Source: CAYQLY01 sp964418605
GTDB lineage: Bacteria > Bacteroidota > Bacteroidia > Cytophagales > Cyclobacteriaceae
NCBI GenBank assembly: GCA_964418605.1
Contig: CAYQLY010000007.1
Location: forward strand, 61,632-125,631
Direction of reading: 5' to 3'
DNA length: 64,000 nt
Of this stretch, positions 7,214 through 15,215 are shown piece after piece; the stretch's first letter is position 1; the number at the start of each line of letters is the position of its first letter. The notes below the pieces were generated by a model. The model had not been told where the DNA came from. It saw only the letters and a list, made by a program, of their open reading frames with translations, and made no database searches. The translations under genes were made by a program, and so were the position numbers.

Positions 7214-8365
7214 ATGTCAAAGTTACTGATTATAGATGATGAAAAAAGTGTACGAACTACACTGCGTGAAATTCTAGAGTATGAATCGTATATAGTGGAT
7301 GAAGCTAAAGATGGAGAAGAAGGATTAAGGTTGATTTCTAAAAAAACATACAACTTGATTATTTGTGATGTCAAGATGCCCAAGTTAAATGGTATTGAGC
7401 TTTTGGAAAAAGCAAATGAGTTGGGTAGTACTTGTCCCTTTATTATGATTTCTGCACATGGTACAATTGAAACAGCTATTGAAGCAACAAAAAAAGGCGC
7501 TTTTGATTTTATTCAAAAGCCGCCTGATTTAAATCGTTTGCTTATTACTGTGAAAAATGCACTTGAAAAAAATAGATTGGAAAATGAAGCTTCTTTTCTA
7601 AAGAAAAAAATAACTAAAAGGATAGAGCTCATAGGTCATTCTGCGGCTATTAAAGATATTAAGATAATGGTTGATAAAGTCGCACAAACAGATGCGCGCG
7701 TACTTATTACAGGAGCCAGTGGAACAGGTAAGGAATTAGTAGCTCAACTTCTTCATTATACCAGTAAACGATCAACAGGTCCGTTGATTGAGGTTAACTG
7801 TGCTGCTATACCCGCTGATTTGATTGAGAGTGAGCTTTTTGGACATGAAAAAGGATCTTTTACTTCTGCTGTGAAACAGCGTATAGGAAAATTTGAGCAA
7901 GCCAATGGAGGCTCTATTTTTTTAGATGAAATTGGAGATATGAGCTTAGCCGCACAGGCGAAGGTATTAAGAGCTCTTCAGGAAAATAAAATCACACGAA
8001 TAGGTGGCGATGAAGATATTGAAATAGATGTCCGTTTTTTTGCTGCCACAAATAAGGATTTAAGGAAGGAAATTCAACAAGGCTTATTTCGAGAAGATCT
8101 TTACCATCGCTTGAGTGTAATCATGATTCATATACCATCTTTGGTAGAACGTCGTGAAGATATTCCTGTCTTAGTACAAGAGTTTTTAAAAAATATATGC
8201 GAAGAGTATGGTATTGCTACCAAAAAAATAAATCAAGATGCTGTTGATTTTTTACAAAATCTTGATTGGAGGGGAAATGTAAGAGAGCTTAAAAACACCA
8301 TTGAGCGTCTTATTATTATGTGTGGAAAAACCATTACACTTGCCGACACTCAAAAGTATACCTAA
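7214..8365 (+). CDS. NtrC-type response regulator (REC-AAA+) without DNA-binding tail
   Basis: 383 residues. A receiver domain (residues 1-120) has the acidic pair at D8/D9, phosphorylation site D52 in CDVKMP and Lys near 104. The AAA+ domain has Walker A GASGTGKE (about 166), Walker B GGSIFLDEIGDM (about 233), an Arg-finger region and NWRGNVREL-like sensor 2 (DWRGNVREL). The usual GAFTGA sigma-54 contact loop reads GSFTSA (214-219). The protein ends right after the AAA+ helical part, at KTITLADTQKYT, with no Fis-type HTH. I recall a Bacteroidota family of this length and loop, so this is likely the natural form. No histidine kinase is adjacent. It starts about 20 bases after rnpB. Confidence 0.88.
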   Translation: MSKLLIIDDEKSVRTTLREILEYESYIVDEAKDGEEGLRLISKKTYNLIICDVKMPKLNGIELLEKANELGSTCPFIMISAHGTIETAIEATKKGAFDFIQKPPDLNRLLITVKNALEKNRLENEASFLKKKITKRIELIGHSAAIKDIKIMVDKVAQTDARVLITGASGTGKELVAQLLHYTSKRSTGPLIEVNCAAIPADLIESELFGHEKGSFTSAVKQRIGKFEQANGGSIFLDEIGDMSLAAQAKVLRALQENKITRIGGDEDIEIDVRFFAATNKDLRKEIQQGLFREDLYHRLSVIMIHIPSLVERREDIPVLVQEFLKNICEEYGIATKKINQDAVDFLQNLDWRGNVRELKNTIERLIIMCGKTITLADTQKYT

Positions 8366-8366
8366 A

Positions 8367-8507
8367 TTAACTAGGGCGATAGATTGTGTTTTTATCGTGT
8401 GTGTTTTTGCTGTACGTAGGGCATCTTTTATATGTATAGCATGAAGTAAGCAATAGAACACTTGCTATAATTATTAAAAAGCATTTCATAACATTGAGGT
8501 TTTTCAT
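8367..8507 (-). CDS. Small lipoprotein, 46 residues
   Basis: A short ORF with a complete lipoprotein signal: MKNLNVMKCFLIIIASVLLL then TSC as the lipobox cysteine, followed by a short mature part YTYKRCPTYSKNTHDKN. Similar tiny 'SC...CP-Y' lipoproteins occur widely in Bacteroidota, function unknown. Two ATGs (8507 and 8489) are possible; I chose the first, though the second gives a tidier n-region. It is convergent with the NtrC-type gene, one base between stops. No own terminator is obvious. Confidence 0.6.
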   Translation of the reverse strand: MKNLNVMKCFLIIIASVLLLTSCYTYKRCPTYSKNTHDKNTIYRPS

Positions 8508-8556
8508 GTTATACAAATATACGAAAAAGATCAATAAAATAGAAAAAAATACTATT

Positions 8557-9474
8557 TTAAAGATTCATCATAGATCCTCTGCGCCTCATTTTTCCAGCAG
8601 GGATTCCAAACATCATCTTAAATCGACGGCAAAAATAGGCTGTGTCTTTATAGCCTACTAATTCACCTATTTCGTGAATACTTTTTTTAGTGGTTCTTAG
8701 AAGATCAATAGCCAGCTCCATGCGTTGGTACTCGATATAGTCTTGTGGATTAATACCTGTTAGCATTTTAAAATATTGACCAACGTATTCTTCAGAAACA
8801 CCTGCAATTTGAGCCAGAACCTTATTTGATAGGTCGCCACCCAAATTTTGTTTGATGTAAGCGAATATATCGAGTAAGCGAGGGTCTTTGAAATACGTAT
8901 AATTTGTTGTTAGTTTTTCAACAAATAATCTGTTTTTCAAAATATAACGAACAATCTCAACAACTAATCGTTGGCAGTTTAAATCAATCACACGGTCTTT
9001 ACCTGTAAATCCACCTTCTGCTTCTTGAAATGTTTCTTGTATAACGGAATGGATGAGCGTGCTTGTATAAATGGTAAATGGTATAATATCAAGTTTATTA
9101 AAGAAACTTACGGTATCGAAAATTTTTGCATCGAATGAGATATAACTGAAATCAGCTAGGGAGTTATCAAAATTAACAAGCTTAAGATAGCGGTTCTTAT
9201 TAACGACGAAGTCTTCATTGGATAAGCTCATAGGCTCATCCGCTCCATAGGTAATAGTGAAAAATTTACCACCGGGTATAAATAGCATAGAACCTGGTTG
9301 TACCTTTTCTTTTTCTTGGCCTTTTCCAAACGATATTTCACCACGATGAACAAATATGAGTGTGTTTTGAAGATCATAAAAATTTTCAATAACAATCGGT
9401 TGCAAAATCTTAACTGTTTTTGCTTTGATAAACTTTACCGAAATAGATTCAATGACCTGATTATAGTCTTCCAT
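8557..9474 (-). CDS. AraC-family transcriptional regulator
   Basis: 305 residues. The N-terminal half (about 1-150) looks like a cupin-type sensing domain with the turn pattern FVHRGEISFGKG and PGSMLFIPGGKFF. The C-terminal 100 residues hold the two helix-turn-helix motifs of AraC proteins: SNKVLAQIAGVSEEYVGQYFK then the family signature with SIHEIGELVGYKDTAYFCRRFK and FGIPAGKMRR. The ligand and targets are unknown. It is a single gene with its own -7 box at 9497-9504. The neighbouring acyl-CoA dehydrogenase is on the same strand upstream, but the gap and the promoter suggest separate units. Confidence 0.93.
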   Translation of the reverse strand: MEDYNQVIESISVKFIKAKTVKILQPIVIENFYDLQNTLIFVHRGEISFGKGQEKEKVQPGSMLFIPGGKFFTITYGADEPMSLSNEDFVVNKNRYLKLVNFDNSLADFSYISFDAKIFDTVSFFNKLDIIPFTIYTSTLIHSVIQETFQEAEGGFTGKDRVIDLNCQRLVVEIVRYILKNRLFVEKLTTNYTYFKDPRLLDIFAYIKQNLGGDLSNKVLAQIAGVSEEYVGQYFKMLTGINPQDYIEYQRMELAIDLLRTTKKSIHEIGELVGYKDTAYFCRRFKMMFGIPAGKMRRRGSMMNL

Positions 9475-9496
9475 GATTAAACTGGATTATTTGCAG

Positions 9497-9504
9497 CAAA
9501 GCTA
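9497..9504 (-). promoter_or_regulatory. -7 promoter box for the AraC gene
   Basis: Minus strand TAGCTTTG, a perfect TAnnTTTG, 22 bases upstream of the ATG at 9474. No obvious -33. Confidence 0.45.
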
Positions 9505-9566
9505 ATAGATATTTACGTAATATCCTATAAAAAATATAATTTTTTATAGATTATATAAAATTTTAT

Positions 9567-10706
9567 TTATTTCAATAACTCTCTTGATATGACTATTTTT
9601 TGAATTTCAGATGTGCCTTCATAAATCTGTGTGATTTTAGCATCTCGCATCATACGTTCAACATGAAATTCTTTAACATAGCCATATCCGCCATGAATTT
9701 GAACAGCTTCTACGGTAACATCCATAGCCACTTTGGAGGCAAATAGTTTTGCCATAGCACTGGCCTTAGAATAATCTTTGCCTTGGTCTTTTAAAGATGC
9801 TGCTTGGAGGCATAATAATCTTGCCGCATCAATTTGGGTTGCCATATCGGCAAGTTTAAATTGGATAGCTTGGTGTTTGCTGATTTCAACACCAAATGCT
9901 TTACGTTCTTTAGAATAATTTAATGCTAATTCGTAAGCTCCGGAAGCAATGCCTAATGCTTGAGAAGCAATACCTATTCGACCACCATTGAGTGTATACA
10001 TAGCAAAGGCAAATCCAAATCCATCTTCTCCAATTCGGTTTGTTTTTGGAACTTTAACATCCGTGAAATGGAGTGAATGCGTGTCGGAGGCACGAATACC
10101 TAATTTATTTTCTTTAGGACCTACTTTAAACCCTTCCATTCCTTTTTCTACAATGAAAGCATTAATACCCTTATGTTTTTTTTCTGGGTGTGTTTGTGCA
10201 ATAACAAGGTAAACAGAGGCTGAATTTCCGTTGGTGATCCAATTTTTAGTACCGTTCAGTAAATAATAATCCCCCATATCTTTTGCTGTGGTACGTTGTG
10301 AGGTAGCATCTGATCCAGCTTCAGGTTCGGAAAGGCAAAAAGCACCAATAATTTCTCCTTTAGCAAGTCTTTTGAGGTATTTTTCTTTTTGCTCTTCAGA
10401 TCCGTATCTTTCTAAACCCGCACATACCAATGAATTGTTAACAGACATAATTACAGAAGCAGAAGCATCGATTTTAGAAATTTCTTCCATAGCTAAAACA
10501 TAGGAGATGGCATCCATGCCGCCACCGTTGTATTTGGGGTCTACCATCATACCCAAAAAACCAAATTCCGCCATTTTTTTTATTTGCTCTGTTGGAAATT
10601 TTTGATGCTCATCACGTTCAATCACACCTGGCAAAAGATCGGATTTTGCAAACTCTCTAGCTGCTTTTTGTACAGCTAGGTGTTCCTCTGTTAGTGTAAA
10701 ATTCAT
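9567..10706 (-). CDS. Acyl-CoA dehydrogenase, short-chain (butyryl-CoA) type
   Basis: 379 residues, the standard length. This FAD enzyme makes the trans-2 double bond in acyl-CoA during beta-oxidation. Seen: AFCLSEPEAGSD (FAD/substrate loop), NGTKNWITNG, the C-terminal helical domain with ERKAFG and QIHGGYGYVKEFHVERMMRD, and the catalytic glutamate in QIYEGTSEIQ (about residue 362), the position used by short/medium-chain enzymes. The electrons normally pass to ETF, not encoded here. It is a single gene, flanked by unrelated genes on the same strand. The exact chain length cannot be read from the sequence. Confidence 0.95.
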   Translation of the reverse strand: MNFTLTEEHLAVQKAAREFAKSDLLPGVIERDEHQKFPTEQIKKMAEFGFLGMMVDPKYNGGGMDAISYVLAMEEISKIDASASVIMSVNNSLVCAGLERYGSEEQKEKYLKRLAKGEIIGAFCLSEPEAGSDATSQRTTAKDMGDYYLLNGTKNWITNGNSASVYLVIAQTHPEKKHKGINAFIVEKGMEGFKVGPKENKLGIRASDTHSLHFTDVKVPKTNRIGEDGFGFAFAMYTLNGGRIGIASQALGIASGAYELALNYSKERKAFGVEISKHQAIQFKLADMATQIDAARLLCLQAASLKDQGKDYSKASAMAKLFASKVAMDVTVEAVQIHGGYGYVKEFHVERMMRDAKITQIYEGTSEIQKIVISRELLK

Positions 10707-10762
10707 GTATATATAAGTGGTTAGTTTATATGCAATAATATTAAAATAATCACTATTTTATC

Positions 10763-13486
10763 TTAAGGTATAGCAGTAATCTGGAAGTGATTATCATGGC
10801 AGGTATAAATCTGATACGTGCCCTTCCCATCCCCTTTGGTAATAGCAATTTCAAAATCACTGTTTATGGTCGAACTATACAATGGTTTGCCTTTTGACGT
10901 GAACAAATGGGTTTTTTTCGTGTCTTTATCGGTAATAATAATGAGCTCATCCTTTCCGAAAACGTAATATTGAATAAGCTGATGAGATGGCTTGTCTGTA
11001 TTATAATTAAAAAGAACAGTTGCTCGTTGTGATAAAAAAGTAATGCCTTTTTGCTCTAGCCGTGCAATAATCCATGTTTGATTTTTTGAATCTTTTATTA
11101 ATTTGAAAGAAGATTTCTTGGTGGTATTTTCCAATTGTTTACGCTTTATACTATTTCCTTGAAAATCAAGTTGTATGAACTCGCCTCCCTCTGTAAGCAA
11201 ATTGATAATAGAAGATTTAAGATTGTCTTTTTTTTCAATAAAAAAAGAATAAAAAGGTATCTTAGTCTTGAGGTTAATAGGGAACTGATCATATAACTTT
11301 CCTTTTCGATTGAATAAATAAACAGAACCTTTTTGACTAATAGTTATTAAATAATCTTTTGCTGCTACTCGGGCATGTTGAATGGGTGAAATAGATCTTT
11401 CTTTAATAAAGCGAGGAGACCATTCTTTTAATAGGTTTCCCTTGAGGTCATATATGTAGATGTCGCCAGATTGTAAAGTAATCGCTAATCGATATAATCC
11501 GTCACTATCGTAATCCATTACAGAAAGATGATCGATAGGTTCGGTGGATGAAATCAAGATAGGAAAATGGTCGCTGTATTTTCCGTATTCATCTATGAGA
11601 TGTAGTCTATTAGTAGTAGCAAAAGCACAAAGAGTAGATCCCTTTTCTTTAAATGTAAGTTTAACAATATCTGTTACAATAGGCGAACCTAGTTTTTTTT
11701 CCCATATTTTTTTTCCTTGCTTAGAACATAAATAAAGACGATAATCTTGATCTTGTAGTAGAAATCGAAGTTGTGAATCTCCGAATCCCCTGACTCCAAT
11801 TGGTTTATGTATAAAAGGAGTTGTGACTAAGCTAGTTGTTGGCTCTTTTTTATCTTGTAAAGGAGGTTCTTGACTAGTTGAGGATGGCGAATCAATGCGC
11901 TCATATTTAGATAAGGAATGTGAAAGAGTGAGCGTGGTGTAAAATGTGTCATCTGAATAGCTGAATTGTAATGAAGCATATGGAAATAAGTTGAGCCAAG
12001 GTGAGTTTTTGGTAAAGAATTTTTTCCATTTCGTAGACCCTTGGTGTTCTATTAGACTCAGAAATGGAGAGGTAGATATAAAAAGACTAACATTGCTTTC
12101 CTTTAATACACTTTCTAAAAAGCGATTGGATTGAACAGATTTACCCCATGTGTTCTCATTTGCAATATCTGAAATGAGTAGTTTTAAAGCATTTAAATTA
12201 TCTGAAAAAATAATTTGATCTTCCACGAAGGTATAATACGTATTTTCAAAACCACTAAAAAGATTTCCCCAAACACGTGTTGGAAAGTTTGGAATAGAAA
12301 GTTGATTAATAGAGGCAGACAGCTCTGTGGAAATTGGTTTAAGTTTATTTTTGGTTTCTTCGCTCTGCTCTACTTGAATATATAAGAAACGAGCAGAGGG
12401 CGAGCTAGATGAAATACCCCAAAGTGAATAAGCTATTTTTCCTGATAGTGTATTAAGCCAGTCATCGACATGAAACCGGTATTCTGTTTTTATTTTTTTC
12501 CAATTGTCTTTGAGTTTATATCCCTTTTGGTCCCAATAGGTTAGTAATGAGTCTTTCCAAACTACAGGTTGGTTAAATCCTAAAAAACAAGTTAACGCAG
12601 TTCGATTAGATATATAGTTTTTTAAATCGAATGATTGCGGTTGTTGATTTTTAAATAACGAAAGAAACGTAGAGGATGTTGTACTGCTGAAACCAGCCAA
12701 TGCAGCATAAGAGTTGCTGATGGTTCCGCTCAATGAGGAGGTATTCGCAAAAGGGAAAAAAGCATCAAACGAAACAGACGAGTTGAAAAATGCTTCTAAA
12801 AGTCGATTAGTTTCGCCTAAACGAATGTAAATTTTAACTTCGTCTTGTTGAGCAGTTGATAGTCCTATGGATTTATAATCAGTAGTTGGCTTGTCATCTG
12901 TAGAGTGCAGGCGCTCCACCACACTTTCAACTAAAGATGAATAATAGCTGGCTATAAAGTAGTTTTGATAGCGAAAGCATGTAAGTTGATGTCTTGTGCG
13001 AATAGATGTAATTTCTATAAATGAAAATCCTTCGTATAAACGCGTCTCTGTTATAAAGTCGTTTGATTGTTGAACTTCGTTTAGTATTTGTTGAATAAAC
13101 TCATCTTCGCTTTTTCCATTTATTGGGATAAAGAATAAAAAGCCGAAATCATCCGTGCCTATCGTATGAAGAGAGGCAACGATGAGTTTATCTTTTAAGA
13201 TAGAGTTAAGTTGTCCGTGTTCTTCTGATAAGCTATCTAAAAACTGAATATTTTGCTTTATGTTTTTAAAATCAGAGATAGAAAATAAGGTTTTTCCAAA
13301 TGCTGTTTGATTAATAGTTTGCCAAGCGTTAAATCCATTGGATGCTTCAATCACCACTAATGCATCTGATGGGATAATATTCCAAACGGGTATCGAATTT
13401 GATGAAGTGCACTTTCGGTAAATAAGAAAGGAAACGACACTTAGGCCGATAATTGAAAAGATGGTAGAAAAAAAAGTTCTGCGCAC
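10763..13486 (-). CDS. 907-residue membrane-anchored protein with C-terminal propeller-like repeats, unknown function
   Basis: I do not recognise this protein with confidence. It starts with a signal anchor (TFFSTIFSIIGLSVVSFLIY, residues about 4-23), so most of it should be periplasmic. Residues about 35-540 are a long region starting IPSDALVVIEASNGF, similar in flavour to DUF3352-type proteins. A linker rich in S, P, Q and E (about 535-560) follows. The last third (about 575-905) repeats the motif 'h-Y-hh-x-x-x-G-K-hhxxh' at least six times: LYLCSKQGKKIW, LHLIDEYGKYS, IYIYDLKGNLLK, VYLFNRKGKLYD, FIQLDFQGNSIK, THLFTSKGKPLY. That is the look of a beta-propeller of PQQ/WD type. It is a single gene with a 76-base gap to its divergent neighbour. 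Confidence 0.7.
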   Translation of the reverse strand: MRRTFFSTIFSIIGLSVVSFLIYRKCTSSNSIPVWNIIPSDALVVIEASNGFNAWQTINQTAFGKTLFSISDFKNIKQNIQFLDSLSEEHGQLNSILKDKLIVASLHTIGTDDFGFLFFIPINGKSEDEFIQQILNEVQQSNDFITETRLYEGFSFIEITSIRTRHQLTCFRYQNYFIASYYSSLVESVVERLHSTDDKPTTDYKSIGLSTAQQDEVKIYIRLGETNRLLEAFFNSSVSFDAFFPFANTSSLSGTISNSYAALAGFSSTTSSTFLSLFKNQQPQSFDLKNYISNRTALTCFLGFNQPVVWKDSLLTYWDQKGYKLKDNWKKIKTEYRFHVDDWLNTLSGKIAYSLWGISSSSPSARFLYIQVEQSEETKNKLKPISTELSASINQLSIPNFPTRVWGNLFSGFENTYYTFVEDQIIFSDNLNALKLLISDIANENTWGKSVQSNRFLESVLKESNVSLFISTSPFLSLIEHQGSTKWKKFFTKNSPWLNLFPYASLQFSYSDDTFYTTLTLSHSLSKYERIDSPSSTSQEPPLQDKKEPTTSLVTTPFIHKPIGVRGFGDSQLRFLLQDQDYRLYLCSKQGKKIWEKKLGSPIVTDIVKLTFKEKGSTLCAFATTNRLHLIDEYGKYSDHFPILISSTEPIDHLSVMDYDSDGLYRLAITLQSGDIYIYDLKGNLLKEWSPRFIKERSISPIQHARVAAKDYLITISQKGSVYLFNRKGKLYDQFPINLKTKIPFYSFFIEKKDNLKSSIINLLTEGGEFIQLDFQGNSIKRKQLENTTKKSSFKLIKDSKNQTWIIARLEQKGITFLSQRATVLFNYNTDKPSHQLIQYYVFGKDELIIITDKDTKKTHLFTSKGKPLYSSTINSDFEIAITKGDGKGTYQIYTCHDNHFQITAIP

Positions 13487-13572
13487 AATCTGTAATTCTT
13501 TTAAAAAAGAAGATTTCGATTTACCTTTGAAAAGCTAAATTTAATGGTTTTTAAAACGTAATCGCAAAAAAG

Positions 13573-14643
13573 ATGTCTAACTACAAGTATACCGAACTCC
13601 TTTCGTTTTGTGAAGCTGTATTTTTAAAAATAGGTTGTTCTACCACAGATGCTCAGTGTGCTAGTCGAGTGTTGTTGTCTGCAGACCTGCGTGGTATTGA
13701 TTCGCATGGTGTAGCTCGACTTAGTGGGTATATACAACTTTGGAAGGCCAAGCGCATTAATCCCCAGCCGACTATTCGCATTGTTCACGAGACACCCAGT
13801 ACAGCTACTATTGATGGTGATGGAGGCCTTGGTTTAATCATAGCCCCTGAAGCGATGCGCATAGCTATGGAAAAAGCAGCGCAAGTAGGTACCGGATGGG
13901 TATCTGTTCGGCATTCCAATCACTTTGGTATAGCAGGTTATCATGCGATGCTTGCTTTAGAAAAAGATATGATTGGTATAGCCATGACCAATGCAAGTCC
14001 TTTGGTTGCGCCCACTCATTCATTAGAACGATTACTTGGAACAAATCCCATTGCCGTGGCTATTCCTGCCGGTGAGGAGCCTCCATTTGTAGCTGATTTT
14101 GCAACAACTACAGCTGCCAATGGTAAGCTGGAAATACTTCAACGAAAAGGATTAGAGGCACCGATTGGCTGGATTCAAGATGCTGAAGGAAATGCTTCAA
14201 CAGATCCACATGCTTTAAAAAAAGGTGGCGCATTATTGCCGTTAGGAGGGGAACAAGGGAGTCATAAAGGATATTGCTTGGGTGCGCTAGTAGATATTTT
14301 ATCTGCTGTATGTTCAGGAGCCAACTATGGGCCTTGGGTTCCGCCTTTTGTGAGCTTTTTACCGTTACCTGAAAATCCCGTTGGCCAAGGTATAGGTCAT
14401 TTTATAGGGGCTATGCGTGTAGATGCGTTTCGTCCGGCACATGAGTTTAAAACACATATGGATAATTGGATTAAACGTTTTCGAGGAGCAAAAGCGCAAC
14501 CGGGGAAACAGGTGAATATTCCGGGTGATTTTGAACGCATTACAGAAGCAGAGCGATTGGAGAATGGAATCCCTTTGATTCAGCCTGTTGTTAAAGATTT
14601 AATGACATTAGCTTCTGAAATGAATCTGCGTTGGATTAGTTAA
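13573..14643 (+). CDS. Malate/L-lactate dehydrogenase family oxidoreductase
   Basis: 356 residues of the Ldh2/YlbC-type family (unlike ordinary malate or lactate dehydrogenases). Conserved features: LRGIDSHGVARL near residue 45 with the catalytic His, VRHSNHFGIAGY, TNASPLVAPT, GTNPIAVAIP, an FATTTAANGKLEI stretch, and the C-terminal GSHKGYCLG. Members oxidise malate, L-lactate, sulfolactate or ureidoglycolate with NAD(P); the substrate cannot be told from sequence alone, and malate is only the likeliest. It is a single gene, followed by the repeat region 14723-14956. Confidence 0.87.
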   Translation: MSNYKYTELLSFCEAVFLKIGCSTTDAQCASRVLLSADLRGIDSHGVARLSGYIQLWKAKRINPQPTIRIVHETPSTATIDGDGGLGLIIAPEAMRIAMEKAAQVGTGWVSVRHSNHFGIAGYHAMLALEKDMIGIAMTNASPLVAPTHSLERLLGTNPIAVAIPAGEEPPFVADFATTTAANGKLEILQRKGLEAPIGWIQDAEGNASTDPHALKKGGALLPLGGEQGSHKGYCLGALVDILSAVCSGANYGPWVPPFVSFLPLPENPVGQGIGHFIGAMRVDAFRPAHEFKTHMDNWIKRFRGAKAQPGKQVNIPGDFERITEAERLENGIPLIQPVVKDLMTLASEMNLRWIS

Positions 14644-14722
14644 TTATGTTTTTATATCAGTTTTTGGCGAGCTCATTCTGACAAGAAAGAAAAATAAAAT
14701 GTTATTTTCTTAATTATACTAT

Positions 14723-14956
14723 TTTATTTCAAAATAAAAAATAGTCCCTCTTACTCGCTTGCGTGTCGCGAGTGAGTAAAAGTACACTCGGCAAAGCCGT
14801 AAAATAAACCACCGTGGCTTGTGTCTCACAAGCCACAGCAGCCATCAGATCACTCAGTAAAACCGATGGATGAGATTGCTTCGTCGCTGCGCTCCTCGCA
14901 AAGACGTAAAAAAACAAAGCGTGCCTCTTTGTTTTTTGTGATTTTTAAGTGTACAT
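14723..14956 (-). repeat. Dispersed intergenic repeat, copy 2 (inverted relative to copy 1)
   Basis: This lies in the 572-base gene-free stretch 14644-15215. Read on the minus strand it contains AAAAATCACAAAAAACAAAG, GGCACGCTTTGTTTTTTTAC, GCGAGGAGCGCAGCGACGAAG, a central palindrome (GTGGCTTGTG ... CACAAGCCAC), CGGCTTTGCCGAGTGTAC and CTCGCGACACGCAAGCGAG. These are the blocks of copy 1 at 1425-1590, in the same order. The core is of the known 'GCGAGGAGCGAAGCGACGAAG' intergenic repeat kind. Copy 2 has an extra middle piece including the GTGGCTTGTG palindrome, about 100 bases, that is missing from copy 1. A minus-strand frame here gives the familiar spurious peptide ARSAATKQSH. Confidence 0.8.
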
Positions 14957-15108
14957 CGCTTATAGATAAGGCTTTTTAATATTAATTTTTATTAATTATC
15001 TAAAAAAAGTTATTAAAATAGCAATAAATTCTATTTATGCTGTTGACTTGACTTTTTTTTGATACTACCTTTACTTTATAGTTTGAAAAAACAGATTTAG
15101 TTGAGTTA

Positions 15109-15210
15109 ATGAAAATGATCAGAAAAATACTGGTAGATGATTTGGTGAAGGGGGGAATAGATAGAGCTCCTGATCCAACACCTACCCCTACCAAAGAAAG
15201 TAAACCCTAA
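15109..15210 (+). CDS. Possible 33-residue small ORF upstream of the TPR lipoprotein
   Basis: ATG at 15109 opens MKMIRKILVDDLVKGG, then IDRAPDPTPTPTKESKP and a stop five bases before the TPR lipoprotein start. It looks like a short helix followed by a proline/threonine tail. The upstream frame stays open only to 15082. Its closeness to the next gene suggests translation coupling if real. I know no family for it; it could be chance. Confidence 0.3.
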   Translation: MKMIRKILVDDLVKGGIDRAPDPTPTPTKESKP

Positions 15211-15215
15211 CTATC

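Noticed and set aside
8252..8461. 69-residue minus ORF
   Set aside because: It overlaps the NtrC-type gene and is in a different frame from the small lipoprotein, which has a real signal.
14729..14917. 62-residue minus-strand ORF containing ARSAATKQSH
   Set aside because: It lies wholly in repeat copy 2 and yields the well-known spurious peptide of this intergenic repeat type. No start or domain supports it.
15000..15194. 64-residue minus ORF upstream of the TPR lipoprotein
   Set aside because: Low-complexity and antisense to the short ORF; no signal or family.
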